Part shown: positions 26,168 to 33,128 of the stretch, piece by piece
Layout: each line of letters opens with the position of its first letter
How positions within the stretch are numbered: position 1 is the first letter of the stretch
IMG/VR virus record: IMGVR_UViG_3300032304_000956
Span: 1-64,000 of that record
Direction: 5' to 3' (one strand)
Length of the DNA stretch: 64,000 bases
DNA from: a virus
Position numbers and translations under genes: made by a program
Notes under the pieces: generated by a model
Databases searched by the model: none
The model's input: the letters and a program-made list of their open reading frames with translations, nothing else
Told to the model about the DNA's origin: nothing

Positions 26168-27075
26168 TTAACAATATCTTCCAATGCAAGGATACATGCG
26201 AAAGCGTTGATTTCCTTGTCAATAACGGAAAAACTCCTAAACAGGCTATCTGCAATTTGTATGATAGCCTGTTTCTTTTGTAGCTCGTTCATACTTACAT
26301 CGTAGATGTAGTTGAGCAGATCAGTAAGTAATTGATCATAGTCGCTATCAAAAGTATGATCATTCTCGATCAAATACTTTCTGGTTTGCAAAGACGACTT
26401 GTTCAAAATGCCTGTCCAAATGTAACTACACAGATCATTTGTGTTGGTTTTCTCACCAATGCTCAAAACACCACCAATGCAATGCTTTTGCATTTCGTTG
26501 ATGCACTTACGAAGATCAGGAAACTGATCTTTAACAAGACGAACAAGAAGTTTTTGCTGTTCTGCTGAAACTTTAATGTCTTCGTTTTTCAGAATATTCA
26601 AACATCTAAGCACAGCACTTTTTAAAGTTGGCTTGATATCCACACTTTGGCATCGACTTTGAAGAGGGGCGATGATTCTATGCTTATAGTTAGCTGTAAG
26701 GATGAATCTAGCGACTTTATGGTAATCTTCCATGAGATTACGCAAACAACGCTGAGCATCCTTACTGAGTCCGTCAGCTTCGTCAAGAACAACGACCTTA
26801 ATACCGCCATCGAAACTTTTTGTCTGAACAAATCCAGTCACTTTGGTTCGAATATTATCAATACCAGTTTCATCAGAAGCATTGATATACAAGTAGTCAC
26901 ATTTCAACACATCTTGAACTAGAATTCTAGCGATTGTGGTTTTACCAGTTCCCGCATGACCTGCGAACAGGTAATGGGGAATATCGGTCGTGATTTCATT
27001 GAAGATTTTCCTAGCAGCGTCTGATAAGCAAACTTCGTCAAATTTCGTTGGGCGGTATTTCTCGGTCCAGATCAT
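26164..27075 (-). CDS. Sliding-clamp loader ATPase, gp44/RFC-small-like
   Basis: A 303 aa AAA+ protein. Visible motifs: N-terminal WTEKYRPTKFDEV; Walker A GHAGTGKTT; Walker B VVVLDEADGL; sensor 1 FILTANY; and the SRC arginine-finger motif QSRCQ. Length agrees with T4 gp44 (319 aa). It should load the phage sliding clamp for replication and, in T4-like phages, for late transcription. Its start overlaps the RmlA stop by 4 nt. The gp62 partner is not in the window. Confidence 0.92.
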   Translation of the reverse strand: MIWTEKYRPTKFDEVCLSDAARKIFNEITTDIPHYLFAGHAGTGKTTIARILVQDVLKCDYLYINASDETGIDNIRTKVTGFVQTKSFDGGIKVVVLDEADGLSKDAQRCLRNLMEDYHKVARFILTANYKHRIIAPLQSRCQSVDIKPTLKSAVLRCLNILKNEDIKVSAEQQKLLVRLVKDQFPDLRKCINEMQKHCIGGVLSIGEKTNTNDLCSYIWTGILNKSSLQTRKYLIENDHTFDSDYDQLLTDLLNYIYDVSMNELQKKQAIIQIADSLFRSFSVIDKEINAFACILALEDIVN

Positions 27076-27815
27076 ATTTCTTGTAGTCCTAGTTTTTTGT
27101 TGGATCGATGCGTTATTGTTCTAACCAAGTTAGCGCAATCTAAGAGGCTATCAAACGATCCAACGTCAAACCAGAGGATATCACGCAATTCTTCAACGTC
27201 AACACCCTCAACCACATTTAATTCTTTGATCAAATCGACAATTTCAAGCTCTTTTCGTTTGGATGGCTTTAAAGTTTTAGCAATTTGAACTGCTGCGTTC
27301 GTAAACACATACAACCCAACAACAGCATCATCACTAACATACTCAGTAGGCTTTTCCACAATGTCAATCAAACTACCATTTTCATCAATAGATGCAACGC
27401 CATAAGCTTCTGGATTTTTGACTTTATATGTGTAGATGGTATTTGGCTGAATTGAAAGAGTTTGATCACCGATGAAGATATTATCACCCAAAATGAGAGT
27501 AACATCATCTCCTCCGATCCATTTATCAGCTATGATGAACGCTTCAGGTAATCCATTTGGTTTGTCTTGGATTCTGTATTCAAAACGCATACCATATTTT
27601 TTACCATTGCCAAGCAAATCATAAAACATGGTGAGTTGGTGCTTATCAGCGCAGATGATCATAACATCAACATATCCCATCTTCTGCAAAGTGCCAAGAC
27701 TATACATAATAACAGGCTTGTCATAAATTGGAAGAAGTTGTTTACTAATTCCAAATTGAGTTAGTGGATACAATCTGGTTGCTTTGCCACCAGCAAGAAC
27801 AATTGCCTTACCCAT
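27072..27815 (-). CDS. rmlA: Glucose-1-phosphate thymidylyltransferase (RmlA)
   Basis: A 247 aa protein. GKAIVLAGGKATRLYPLTQ is the nucleotide-binding loop of sugar-phosphate nucleotidylyltransferases. SKQLLPIYDKPVIMYSL and LILGDNIFIGD (catalytic Asp region) are RmlA-specific, as are VEKP and the late WFDVGSFDSLLD. It makes dTDP-glucose from dTTP and Glc-1-P. Slightly shorter than bacterial RmlA (about 290), lacking part of the C-terminal helices. It has an AGGAGG Shine-Dalgarno, rare in this window. Followed by the clamp loader. Confidence 0.92.
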   Translation of the reverse strand: MGKAIVLAGGKATRLYPLTQFGISKQLLPIYDKPVIMYSLGTLQKMGYVDVMIICADKHQLTMFYDLLGNGKKYGMRFEYRIQDKPNGLPEAFIIADKWIGGDDVTLILGDNIFIGDQTLSIQPNTIYTYKVKNPEAYGVASIDENGSLIDIVEKPTEYVSDDAVVGLYVFTNAAVQIAKTLKPSKRKELEIVDLIKELNVVEGVDVEELRDILWFDVGSFDSLLDCANLVRTITHRSNKKLGLQEI

Positions 27816-28692
27816 TTAGCACCTCCTGTAGAATTTCTTTTTCACTTCTCATACGATGAATTTTCATAGCTTTTTCGTTGTTTAATACACAGTTACTGCG
27901 TCCAGCAATGATCGGAATATCTTCAATTGGAACAAACTCCCATTCTGGATTGCCTTCTCCAAATGAATTTACAATTCGCACCAACTCTTTAGTGTCTAAA
28001 GGTTCTGGATTGACAACATTGTAAATGTCCTGTCCAGTCCATTTAGTGTCTGGATTGCTTATGAGCTTGTTTACAAAAATACAAAGATCTGGAATGTATG
28101 TTTTGCTGTTTTTGTAATCGATCAGCTTGTTATACTTCTTTATTTTTGATAGATAGCTGCGGGAATCGTTCAAACTACTGATCGGCATTCGAATTCTTAC
28201 TATCTTAACTGGCAGATGCCTCGTCATCAATTCAAAGGCGTGTTTTGTTTTGCTATAGAATGAGCTTTCGTTGTCAAATAGACCGAAATTTGGAGCATCC
28301 TCTTCTGTGTATTCTTTGGTGTAATCAGTATAAATGCAACCGCTGCCTATGTGGATGTATCGTTTGCCAGCTTTTTGACAAAGTTCAGCGCATTGAAATG
28401 GGGACGTTACATTAAGATGCCAACAAAGATCCTTTTTGGATTCAGCTTCGTCAATATTTGGTCTTCCTGTAAATCCACTGCAATTGATAACGATCAATGG
28501 ATCGTAATTGGCGATCAGTTCCATCCACAAATCGCGGCGATTGTGATAATCAAGATCAGAGGAATCTACAATTTTAACGGTGTGTCCTTGAATTGACAGG
28601 TAACTTTGAAGGTAATTGCCGATATAGCCGTTACCCAAAATTAGTATTTTACTCAGGATCGTATTCTTCTTCGATGAAGGTTCGGATATCAT
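27808..28692 (-). CDS. NAD(P)-dependent sugar-nucleotide reductase/epimerase (RmlD-like SDR)
   Basis: A 294 aa extended SDR. KILILGNGYIGNYLQSYL is the Rossmann GxGxxG. ESSFYSKTKHAFE gives the catalytic YxxxK, with GSGCIYTD supplying the Ser region. The overall pattern fits dTDP-4-dehydrorhamnose reductase-like enzymes acting after RmlA/RmlB, although another dTDP-sugar is possible. It overlaps rmlA by 8 nt. The ATG start overlaps the upstream gene by 44 nt; a non-ATG start closer to KILILG cannot be excluded. Confidence 0.75.
   Translation of the reverse strand: MISEPSSKKNTILSKILILGNGYIGNYLQSYLSIQGHTVKIVDSSDLDYHNRRDLWMELIANYDPLIVINCSGFTGRPNIDEAESKKDLCWHLNVTSPFQCAELCQKAGKRYIHIGSGCIYTDYTKEYTEEDAPNFGLFDNESSFYSKTKHAFELMTRHLPVKIVRIRMPISSLNDSRSYLSKIKKYNKLIDYKNSKTYIPDLCIFVNKLISNPDTKWTGQDIYNVVNPEPLDTKELVRIVNSFGEGNPEWEFVPIEDIPIIAGRSNCVLNNEKAMKIHRMRSEKEILQEVLNG
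27822..27827 (-). promoter_or_regulatory. Shine-Dalgarno AGGAGG before rmlA
   Basis: A perfect AGGAGG, 6 nt before ATG 27815. Most starts here lack any such sequence, so rmlA is an exception. Confidence 0.7.
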
Positions 28693-28870
28693 ATATGTTC
28701 AATGTATCGTTGTTTTGCAAAAAGTCAACTACCATTGAATACAATTCGTTGCCCATGCTCGAAAGTTCTTCATCTTCAGTAGAATCCAAAAAGGTCTGTA
28801 AATCTTCGATTGCGTCAAGAATTTTTTCTTCTTTTTGTGTGAGTCCTTTTAAAAGTTTTGTTTTGTTCAT
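28649..28870 (-). CDS. Small acidic helical protein, 73 aa
   Basis: Mostly helical and acidic (QKEEKILDAIEDLQTFLDSTEDEEL). Unrecognised. A CTAAATA lies 12 nt before its ATG, a looser spacing than usual. Its 3' end overlaps the RmlD-like start, so it leads the RmlD-RmlA-clamp-loader transcript. Confidence 0.55.
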   Translation of the reverse strand: MNKTKLLKGLTQKEEKILDAIEDLQTFLDSTEDEELSSMGNELYSMVVDFLQNNDTLNIYDIRTFIEEEYDPE

Positions 28871-28882
28871 GATATTTGATGT

Positions 28883-28889
28883 TATTTAG
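28883..28889 (-). promoter_or_regulatory. Late-type promoter CTAAATA (divergent pair, left)
   Basis: 12 nt before ATG 28870; weaker case because of spacing. Confidence 0.35.
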
Positions 28890-28899
28890 GTAGTTAATA

Positions 28900-28906
28900 A
28901 TAAATA
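28900..28906 (+). promoter_or_regulatory. Late promoter ATAAATA (divergent pair, right)
   Basis: 5 nt before ATG 28912. Confidence 0.55.
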
Positions 28907-28911
28907 TTAAC

Positions 28912-30162
28912 ATGTCAACAAAAATCTCTGAACTTAACGTAAATAGTTCCGGTTATACTGGAGCGGAACTTATACCGTTGGTCAAAAATGGGCAGACTGT
29001 TTCGGGAGCGGTTAGCGGTCTTCCATTTGCAAGGACCACAGTTAATAATAATTTTACAACAAGTCAGACCATTTTTGGTTCTTTAACATCAAGTTCTGTT
29101 GTATTGAGTGGAAACATTTTAAATTTAAAAAGCATAGGAAGCTCATCTATCGGAATTACTAATACCAATATAACAGGTTTGACTGATTCATTTTTTGTTG
29201 GTCGAGGCGCAGGCAGTAATGCATCTGGAGCAAATAGATCGACGTTTATTGGATTAAGTGCTGGTCAAGATGCTACAAATGCATCTAATTCTAATTTCTT
29301 AGGTCAAAATGCTGGTCAGAGTGCTAGAAATGCTAGCAATTCTAATTTCTTAGGGTTATCCGCTGGTAGTGGTGCTACAGATGCTAGTAGTTCTAATTTC
29401 TTAGGATATTATGCTGGTTATAATGCTACAGATGCTAGTAGTTCTAATTTCTTAGGATATTATGCTGGTTATAATGCTACAAATGCTAATGGTTCTAATT
29501 TCTTAGGGAGTGATGCTGGTAGTGATGCTACATATGCTAGTTATTCTAATTTCTTAGGGAATGCTGCTGGTATTGGTGCTACACTTGCTAATGGTTCTAA
29601 TTTCTTAGGGAGTGATGCTGGTAATGGTGCTACAAATGCTAGTTATTCTAATTTCTTAGGGAGTGAGGCTGGTAGTGGTGCTACTAATGCTAATAATTCT
29701 AATTTCTTAGGGGCTAATGCTGGTTATGATGCTATAGATGCCTCAAGTTCCAATTTCTTCGGACGAAATGCTGGTAAAAGTGCAAGCTACGGCGTTGCCT
29801 CTAATTTTATTGGAAATTATGCTGGTGAAAATGCTACCTATGCCTCATTTTCCAATTTTATCGGTTTAAGTGCTGGTGCTAATAGCACCACTGCATCAGA
29901 ATCAGTCTTTATTGGAGCTTATTCTGGTGGTGGTGTTACTGGTGCTCGTAATACATTTCTTGGAGCGACCACTAAAACGACTTCTCCCAGTTTTTCTGGA
30001 TGTTTAGCATTAGGTTATGGTGCGCAAGCAAATAGAAACAATCAACTGGCAATAGGATCAACTCAAGTCCCTCTTGTAACAGCTAATACAGGAACTTCGA
30101 CTGGAAGTTATCTTATAGTTCGTATAAACGGTGTTGATAGAAAGCTTTTAATTTTTGATTAA
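28912..30162 (+). CDS. Repetitive tail-fibre/adhesin protein (17-residue repeats)
   Basis: 416 aa. The N-terminus (STKISELNVNSSGYTGAELIPLV) is typical of phage tail appendage proteins. Residues 93-364 are sixteen tandem 17-residue units built on SNFLG-x(2)-AG-x(2)-AT-x-A, in exact register, like the beta-roll repeats of trimeric YadA-type adhesins (compare CLALGYGAQANRNNQLAIGS after the repeats). A short C-terminal domain ends VDRKLLIFD. Probably a trimeric fibre shaft. It is outside the main fibre cluster and on the opposite strand. Confidence 0.7.
   Translation: MSTKISELNVNSSGYTGAELIPLVKNGQTVSGAVSGLPFARTTVNNNFTTSQTIFGSLTSSSVVLSGNILNLKSIGSSSIGITNTNITGLTDSFFVGRGAGSNASGANRSTFIGLSAGQDATNASNSNFLGQNAGQSARNASNSNFLGLSAGSGATDASSSNFLGYYAGYNATDASSSNFLGYYAGYNATNANGSNFLGSDAGSDATYASYSNFLGNAAGIGATLANGSNFLGSDAGNGATNASYSNFLGSEAGSGATNANNSNFLGANAGYDAIDASSSNFFGRNAGKSASYGVASNFIGNYAGENATYASFSNFIGLSAGANSTTASESVFIGAYSGGGVTGARNTFLGATTKTTSPSFSGCLALGYGAQANRNNQLAIGSTQVPLVTANTGTSTGSYLIVRINGVDRKLLIFD
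29188..30003 (+). repeat. 51-nt tandem repeats (16 units) within the fibre gene
   Basis: Units start every 51 nt. Those between about 29290 and 29750 are near-identical at DNA level (TCTAATTTCTTAGG recurs), and outer units are diverged. This allows unequal recombination to change fibre length. Confidence 0.85.
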
Positions 30163-30166
30163 ACAA

Positions 30167-30173
30167 GTAAATA
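30167..30173 (+). promoter_or_regulatory. Late promoter GTAAATA
   Basis: 5 nt before ATG 30179; decides the start over an upstream in-frame ATG at 30155. Confidence 0.5.
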
Positions 30174-30178
30174 ATGCT

Positions 30179-30526
30179 ATGAGCTTACTAACGCAAACTC
30201 CACAAACCCCATCAGATTCTGAAAAATTGAAAAGAATTTCAAACAATATCAAATCAATTTCATCCAGAACTTACAATGATCTTGTAAGAGTTCAAAAAAC
30301 AGGCATTGATTCTGTTTGGAATAATAGAGAATTCACACCACAACAAATTATCGATGCGTTGGGAGACGACGCTATTAAGATTTTTGATGTTCATGGCAAA
30401 TTGACTGATTATTTGGTAAGCATCAGCGCAATTGATGGAATCGATTATGTCCCAGCACTACCAACCAACGCATTCATAGTCGAAGACGGTAAGATAACAA
30501 TTACCGATTTGCCATACATTCCATAA
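30179..30526 (+). CDS. Hypothetical late structural protein, 115 aa
   Basis: The N-terminal half is helical (SDSEKLKRISNNIKSISSRTY), the rest mixed (FTPQQIIDALGDDAIKIFDVHGKL), ending in short strands (IVEDGKITITDLPYIP). Unrecognised. It directly follows the repeat fibre and precedes a strong terminator, so it may be a partner or chaperone of that fibre. Confidence 0.6.
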   Translation: MSLLTQTPQTPSDSEKLKRISNNIKSISSRTYNDLVRVQKTGIDSVWNNREFTPQQIIDALGDDAIKIFDVHGKLTDYLVSISAIDGIDYVPALPTNAFIVEDGKITITDLPYIP

Positions 30527-30551
30527 GTTTTTCACTATTCATACGGTAAAC

Positions 30552-30586
30552 AAAAAACGCTCACTTAACTGTGAGCGTTTTTTTTT
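30552..30586. terminator. Bidirectional rho-independent terminator
   Basis: Stem CGCTCAC / GTGAGCG with A-tract before and T-tract after, between convergent genes ending at 30526 and 30589. Confidence 0.88.
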
Positions 30587-30588
30587 GT

Positions 30589-31389
30589 TTAAAAGTAATC
30601 TCCGTAGATTGACGTATCATTTACTGAATTGTCAAACACTTTCTCTTTGACAATTTTATCAACATCCATCGGATATGATTTCGGCCAGCTACTCAATTGA
30701 GTTGTGGACAATTGATCCAATAATGTTATTGAACTTGAAAGAACGCCACTGAATGAATTCTCATAAACCTGAACGTTATTGTCTTCTCCTTCAAAACCGG
30801 GTTCAAAGCTGTAATCGTATCTCTTAGCTGTTATTTTCCATACATAATGGCCAGCTAATGGGTTGATCGTTGTGCTATCTTCATCAATAGCTTCTGTAAT
30901 CACGAATCGTTTAGCGACTCTACCGTTGGGGCGATCACAACCAAATGGAGTCAATACCATTCCATCATCGGCTTTTGGTTCAACTCGTTGACCGTTAATC
31001 TGATGTATGTTAATGTTTGCAAAAGCAGCTTGAAATCCTTTAATGTGGATATACATTGTGATGGTATCGTCTGGTTCCCATCCATAAGTCTGTAAAGGAA
31101 CGCCATTCATAGCATATTGCACATATGCTCTGATGGTAACAGGACCATAATAAGGAGCTATTGTGTGTTCACCATAAAAGTTGTTGGCACTTGATAAGTT
31201 ATAAGTGTGAACATAGTAATCAATGTCCACGCCGTAATTATTAATCTGTTCAGCAAACCCACTGCTATAGATAGCGCGTTCTGCTTGAAATTTAGACGGA
31301 TCAGCAAAACCAGCACAAGCAGGTTTATACAACCCAGCGAAAATATTAGCTGGTTCAAGACATGATAGTGGTGTTGTTGGGCATCCCAT
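30589..31389 (-). CDS. Virion protein, possibly neck (gp14-like)
   Basis: 266 aa. RAIYSSGFAEQINNYGVDIDY, YNLSSANNFYGEH and DDTITMYIHIKGFQAAF recall the T4-type neck protein gp14 (a YG-x-D/E Y segment, then an IHI strand), but similarity is weak and judged by eye. The C-terminus is polar and ends VNDTSIYGDYF. Late promoter 5 nt upstream. It could equally be another head-tail connector subunit. Confidence 0.45.
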   Translation of the reverse strand: MGCPTTPLSCLEPANIFAGLYKPACAGFADPSKFQAERAIYSSGFAEQINNYGVDIDYYVHTYNLSSANNFYGEHTIAPYYGPVTIRAYVQYAMNGVPLQTYGWEPDDTITMYIHIKGFQAAFANINIHQINGQRVEPKADDGMVLTPFGCDRPNGRVAKRFVITEAIDEDSTTINPLAGHYVWKITAKRYDYSFEPGFEGEDNNVQVYENSFSGVLSSSITLLDQLSTTQLSSWPKSYPMDVDKIVKEKVFDNSVNDTSIYGDYF

Positions 31390-31393
31390 ATTC

Positions 31394-31738
31394 TTATTTA
31401 ACTTGAATTACCTGAGCTTTGTTACCTTGTGGAGTTACAAACATCTGCAATGCATATGGACTGCTTTTTATCTTGGATATTTTACCATCTTTGAATTCCA
31501 AGTTGTATGTCACCAACACATCAGTAAGTTCATTGCCGACAAATACATAACCAAGCTTATGAACTTTTGCGTTGAGCGGTTTGTATGGTCCCTTAGTAGT
31601 GACATATTTACGTGTCATGTCATTTGGTTTTGCGATGTCTCTACTTCCCTTTTTATTACTTGCATATATAGTAAGTTTAGGGGTGCCATCTGCCATGTTA
31701 TGAGCATATTCTAAGAAGAATGTTTGGAAGGATACCAT
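31394..31738 (-). CDS. Late cargo-like protein with tag MVSFQTFFLEY, 114 aa
   Basis: The N-terminal 11 residues are identical, at DNA level too, to those of the next gene upstream. They align with the T4 internal-protein leader MKTYQEFIAEA (shared Q, F and E positions). The body is a small basic beta-rich domain (LTIYASNKKGSRDIAK, KLGYVFVGNELTDVLVTYNL), unrecognised. I infer an internal head protein processed after the Glu. Confidence 0.6.
   Translation of the reverse strand: MVSFQTFFLEYAHNMADGTPKLTIYASNKKGSRDIAKPNDMTRKYVTTKGPYKPLNAKVHKLGYVFVGNELTDVLVTYNLEFKDGKISKIKSSPYALQMFVTPQGNKAQVIQVK
31395..31401 (-). promoter_or_regulatory. Late promoter TTAAATA
   Basis: 5 nt before ATG 31389; lies over the end of the upstream gene. 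Confidence 0.5.
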
Positions 31739-31749
31739 ATTTTTATTTA
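31706..31749 (-). repeat. 44-bp perfect direct repeat, copy 1 (promoter plus leader)
   Basis: Identical to 32107-32150. It covers most of the late promoter, the 5-nt spacer, ATG and the first 10-11 codons. Confidence 0.9.
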
Positions 31750-31750
31750 G
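31744..31750 (-). promoter_or_regulatory. Late promoter CTAAATA
   Basis: 5 nt before ATG 31738; inside the duplicated 44-bp cassette except its outermost base. Confidence 0.55.
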
Positions 31751-32139
31751 GCGATTGCACGCGGGTCATAAATTAATTCTGAGTTTTTAGAAATGCAAAA
31801 CTCTATTAATTTTTCTCTTTGTATTGGATTAGGATCATTTTTACTACCCCGAACATATACAATTTTATTAGTTATATCAAATACTATGAATAAAAGATTA
31901 TTTTCTACTTTATAATCTATCATCCAATCTGATATCCATTCCCAATCTTTATCCCAATCTGGATCTTCTCCGAATTGAGCATTCCAAAATGAAGTAATGT
32001 CATCTTCTAAATCAAAATCTTCAATCACCTGTGATAGATGGTCAGTATGGACATCATGGATGACACCATCTGAAGTCATATAATACGCTTTCGCATTATC
32101 TATAAAATATTCTAAGAAGAATGTTTGGAAGGATACCAT
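31747..32139 (-). CDS. Late cargo-like protein with tag MVSFQTFFLEY, 130 aa
   Basis: Shares its leader with the downstream gene but has an unrelated acidic body (FDLEDDITSFWNAQFGEDPD, DKDWEWISDWMIDYKVENN, LLFIVFDITNKIVYVRGS). Unrecognised. The leader-plus-different-body arrangement is what is seen for T4 internal proteins carrying capsid-targeting sequences. Confidence 0.6.
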   Translation of the reverse strand: MVSFQTFFLEYFIDNAKAYYMTSDGVIHDVHTDHLSQVIEDFDLEDDITSFWNAQFGEDPDWDKDWEWISDWMIDYKVENNLLFIVFDITNKIVYVRGSKNDPNPIQREKLIEFCISKNSELIYDPRAIA

Positions 32140-32150
32140 ATTTTTATTTA
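32107..32150 (-). repeat. 44-bp perfect direct repeat, copy 2 (promoter plus leader)
   Basis: See copy at 31706-31749. Confidence 0.9.
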
Positions 32151-32151
32151 A
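32145..32151 (-). promoter_or_regulatory. Late promoter TTAAATA
   Basis: 5 nt before ATG 32139. Confidence 0.5.
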
Positions 32152-32153
32152 TA

Positions 32154-32183
32154 AAAAAGGGAGCCATTTACGGCTCCCTTTTT
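32154..32183 (-). terminator. Rho-independent terminator
   Basis: Stem AAAGGGAGCC / GGCTCCCTTT, 6-nt loop, T-tract in the leftward direction (also A/T-flanked the other way). It ends the transcript of the acidic protein gene that stops at 32207. Confidence 0.85.
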
Positions 32184-32206
32184 CGGTCTTTAATTATCTA
32201 AATTGT

Positions 32207-32770
32207 TTATTGGAAGTAACCAGAACCCGGCTTGTATGCCTTGCCGACCTTGTTTCCAGAACCAGTTCCCATGTTAACATTGGTTCCAAAGTTTTCCTTG
32301 GTTCCAACTTCATCAGTTACCTTAGCGGAAGCGGAAGACTTCTTAGCCTTACCAAGAGTTCCACCAACCTTGTTGTTCTTACCAGTCAAGGAGTGTCCGG
32401 CGGTAGATGGAAGTTCAGAAGCTTCACCTTCTTCATCTTCTTCATTTTCACCGTATTCACCATCATCTTCACCACCAAAATCGAGATCATCATCACCTTC
32501 GTAATCGTCGTCTTCACCACCGAAGTCACCTTCGAGATTGTCATCCAACACTCCAGCGAAGATATTGTGGAATTGCTGTGCAAGAGACTTTGGCAGAGTA
32601 ATGGTAACTTCTTCGTCATCGCCGCCTTCTTCACCACCGAATTCATCATCCATTGGCTTATCTTCAAGGCCGAGAGCGTCGATAGATTCATCTTCTGCAT
32701 CTTCCATGCCCCAGTTTTCTTTAATAACACGGGCATACAACTTATCAAAACTTAGTGTTTTCTTGGTCAT
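32207..32770 (-). CDS. Nested in-frame product with capsid-targeting-like tag, 187 aa
   Basis: Internal ATG 32770 lies 5 nt after a CTAAATA on the same strand, the same geometry as bona fide late starts. The encoded N-terminus carries the FDKLY tag and IKE before Asn, a candidate prohead-protease site. The frame is shared with the longer gene, so this is an alternative product rather than an overlapping frame. Confidence 0.5.
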   Translation of the reverse strand: MTKKTLSFDKLYARVIKENWGMEDAEDESIDALGLEDKPMDDEFGGEEGGDDEEVTITLPKSLAQQFHNIFAGVLDDNLEGDFGGEDDDYEGDDDLDFGGEDDGEYGENEEDEEGEASELPSTAGHSLTGKNNKVGGTLGKAKKSSASAKVTDEVGTKENFGTNVNMGTGSGNKVGKAYKPGSGYFQ

Positions 32771-33091
32771 AACAGTATTTAGTATTTGTTTTCCAATTTT
32801 TCTACTTTCTTCTTTAATTTCTTCCTGATCATCGTCTTCCTTTTCGATATCATCGTCTTCAAGCTCTTCGTCTTCAAGCTCTTCGTCCTCTTCATTGTGT
32901 TTGGAACAACCACAATCATCCAGAGCAACGTGGAAACCATCCACATGTGGACCTTTTCCATCGAGCGGCATACCATCATTGAAATCGTTACCTCCCTTTT
33001 TGATTTTACCTTCTTTTACTAGATTATACTTAAAAGTGTTCAACATACCACCGTATATATCACCTAAGTTATTGATATCGCGTTTTGCCAT
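32207..33091 (-). CDS. Highly acidic late protein with internal tagged start, 294 aa
   Basis: The N-terminal 107 residues (KRDINNLGDIYGGMLNTFKY, then an E/D-rich run) are followed in frame by MTKKTLSFDKLYARVIKENW. That segment has its own ATG (32770) and its own late promoter. The C-terminal body contains a folded stretch (EEVTITLPKSLAQQFHNIFAGVL), Asp/Glu/Gly-rich repeats and a Ser/Gly/Lys tail. It may encode two proteins, 294 and 187 aa, or be a fusion of two genes. The charge resembles T4 core proteins such as gp67. No family is recognised. Confidence 0.6.
   Translation of the reverse strand: MAKRDINNLGDIYGGMLNTFKYNLVKEGKIKKGGNDFNDGMPLDGKGPHVDGFHVALDDCGCSKHNEEDEELEDEELEDDDIEKEDDDQEEIKEESRKIGKQILNTVMTKKTLSFDKLYARVIKENWGMEDAEDESIDALGLEDKPMDDEFGGEEGGDDEEVTITLPKSLAQQFHNIFAGVLDDNLEGDFGGEDDDYEGDDDLDFGGEDDGEYGENEEDEEGEASELPSTAGHSLTGKNNKVGGTLGKAKKSSASAKVTDEVGTKENFGTNVNMGTGSGNKVGKAYKPGSGYFQ
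32776..32782 (-). promoter_or_regulatory. Internal late promoter CTAAATA
   Basis: Inside the 294 aa gene, 5 nt before the internal ATG 32770. Confidence 0.5.
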
Positions 33092-33096
33092 ATTGT

Positions 33097-33103
33097 TATT
33101 TAT
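33097..33103 (-). promoter_or_regulatory. Late promoter ATAAATA (divergent pair, left)
   Basis: 5 nt before ATG 33091. Confidence 0.55.
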
Positions 33104-33114
33104 GCGTTTTGATC

Positions 33115-33121
33115 TTAAATA
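33115..33121 (+). promoter_or_regulatory. Late promoter TTAAATA (divergent pair, right)
   Basis: 7 nt before ATG 33129 of the terminase. Confidence 0.45.
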
Positions 33122-33128
33122 ATCAATT

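Noticed and set aside
29188-30003. Regularly spaced repeats resembling a CRISPR array
   Set aside because: The 51-nt periodicity is coding (17-residue units in one open frame), units are contiguous without unique spacers, and no cas genes are nearby.
32210-32755. 181-codon + strand frame opposite the acidic protein
   Set aside because: The reverse complement of an Asp/Glu-rich gene yields a Phe/Ile/Val-rich frame. It has no promoter and the real gene is on the - strand.
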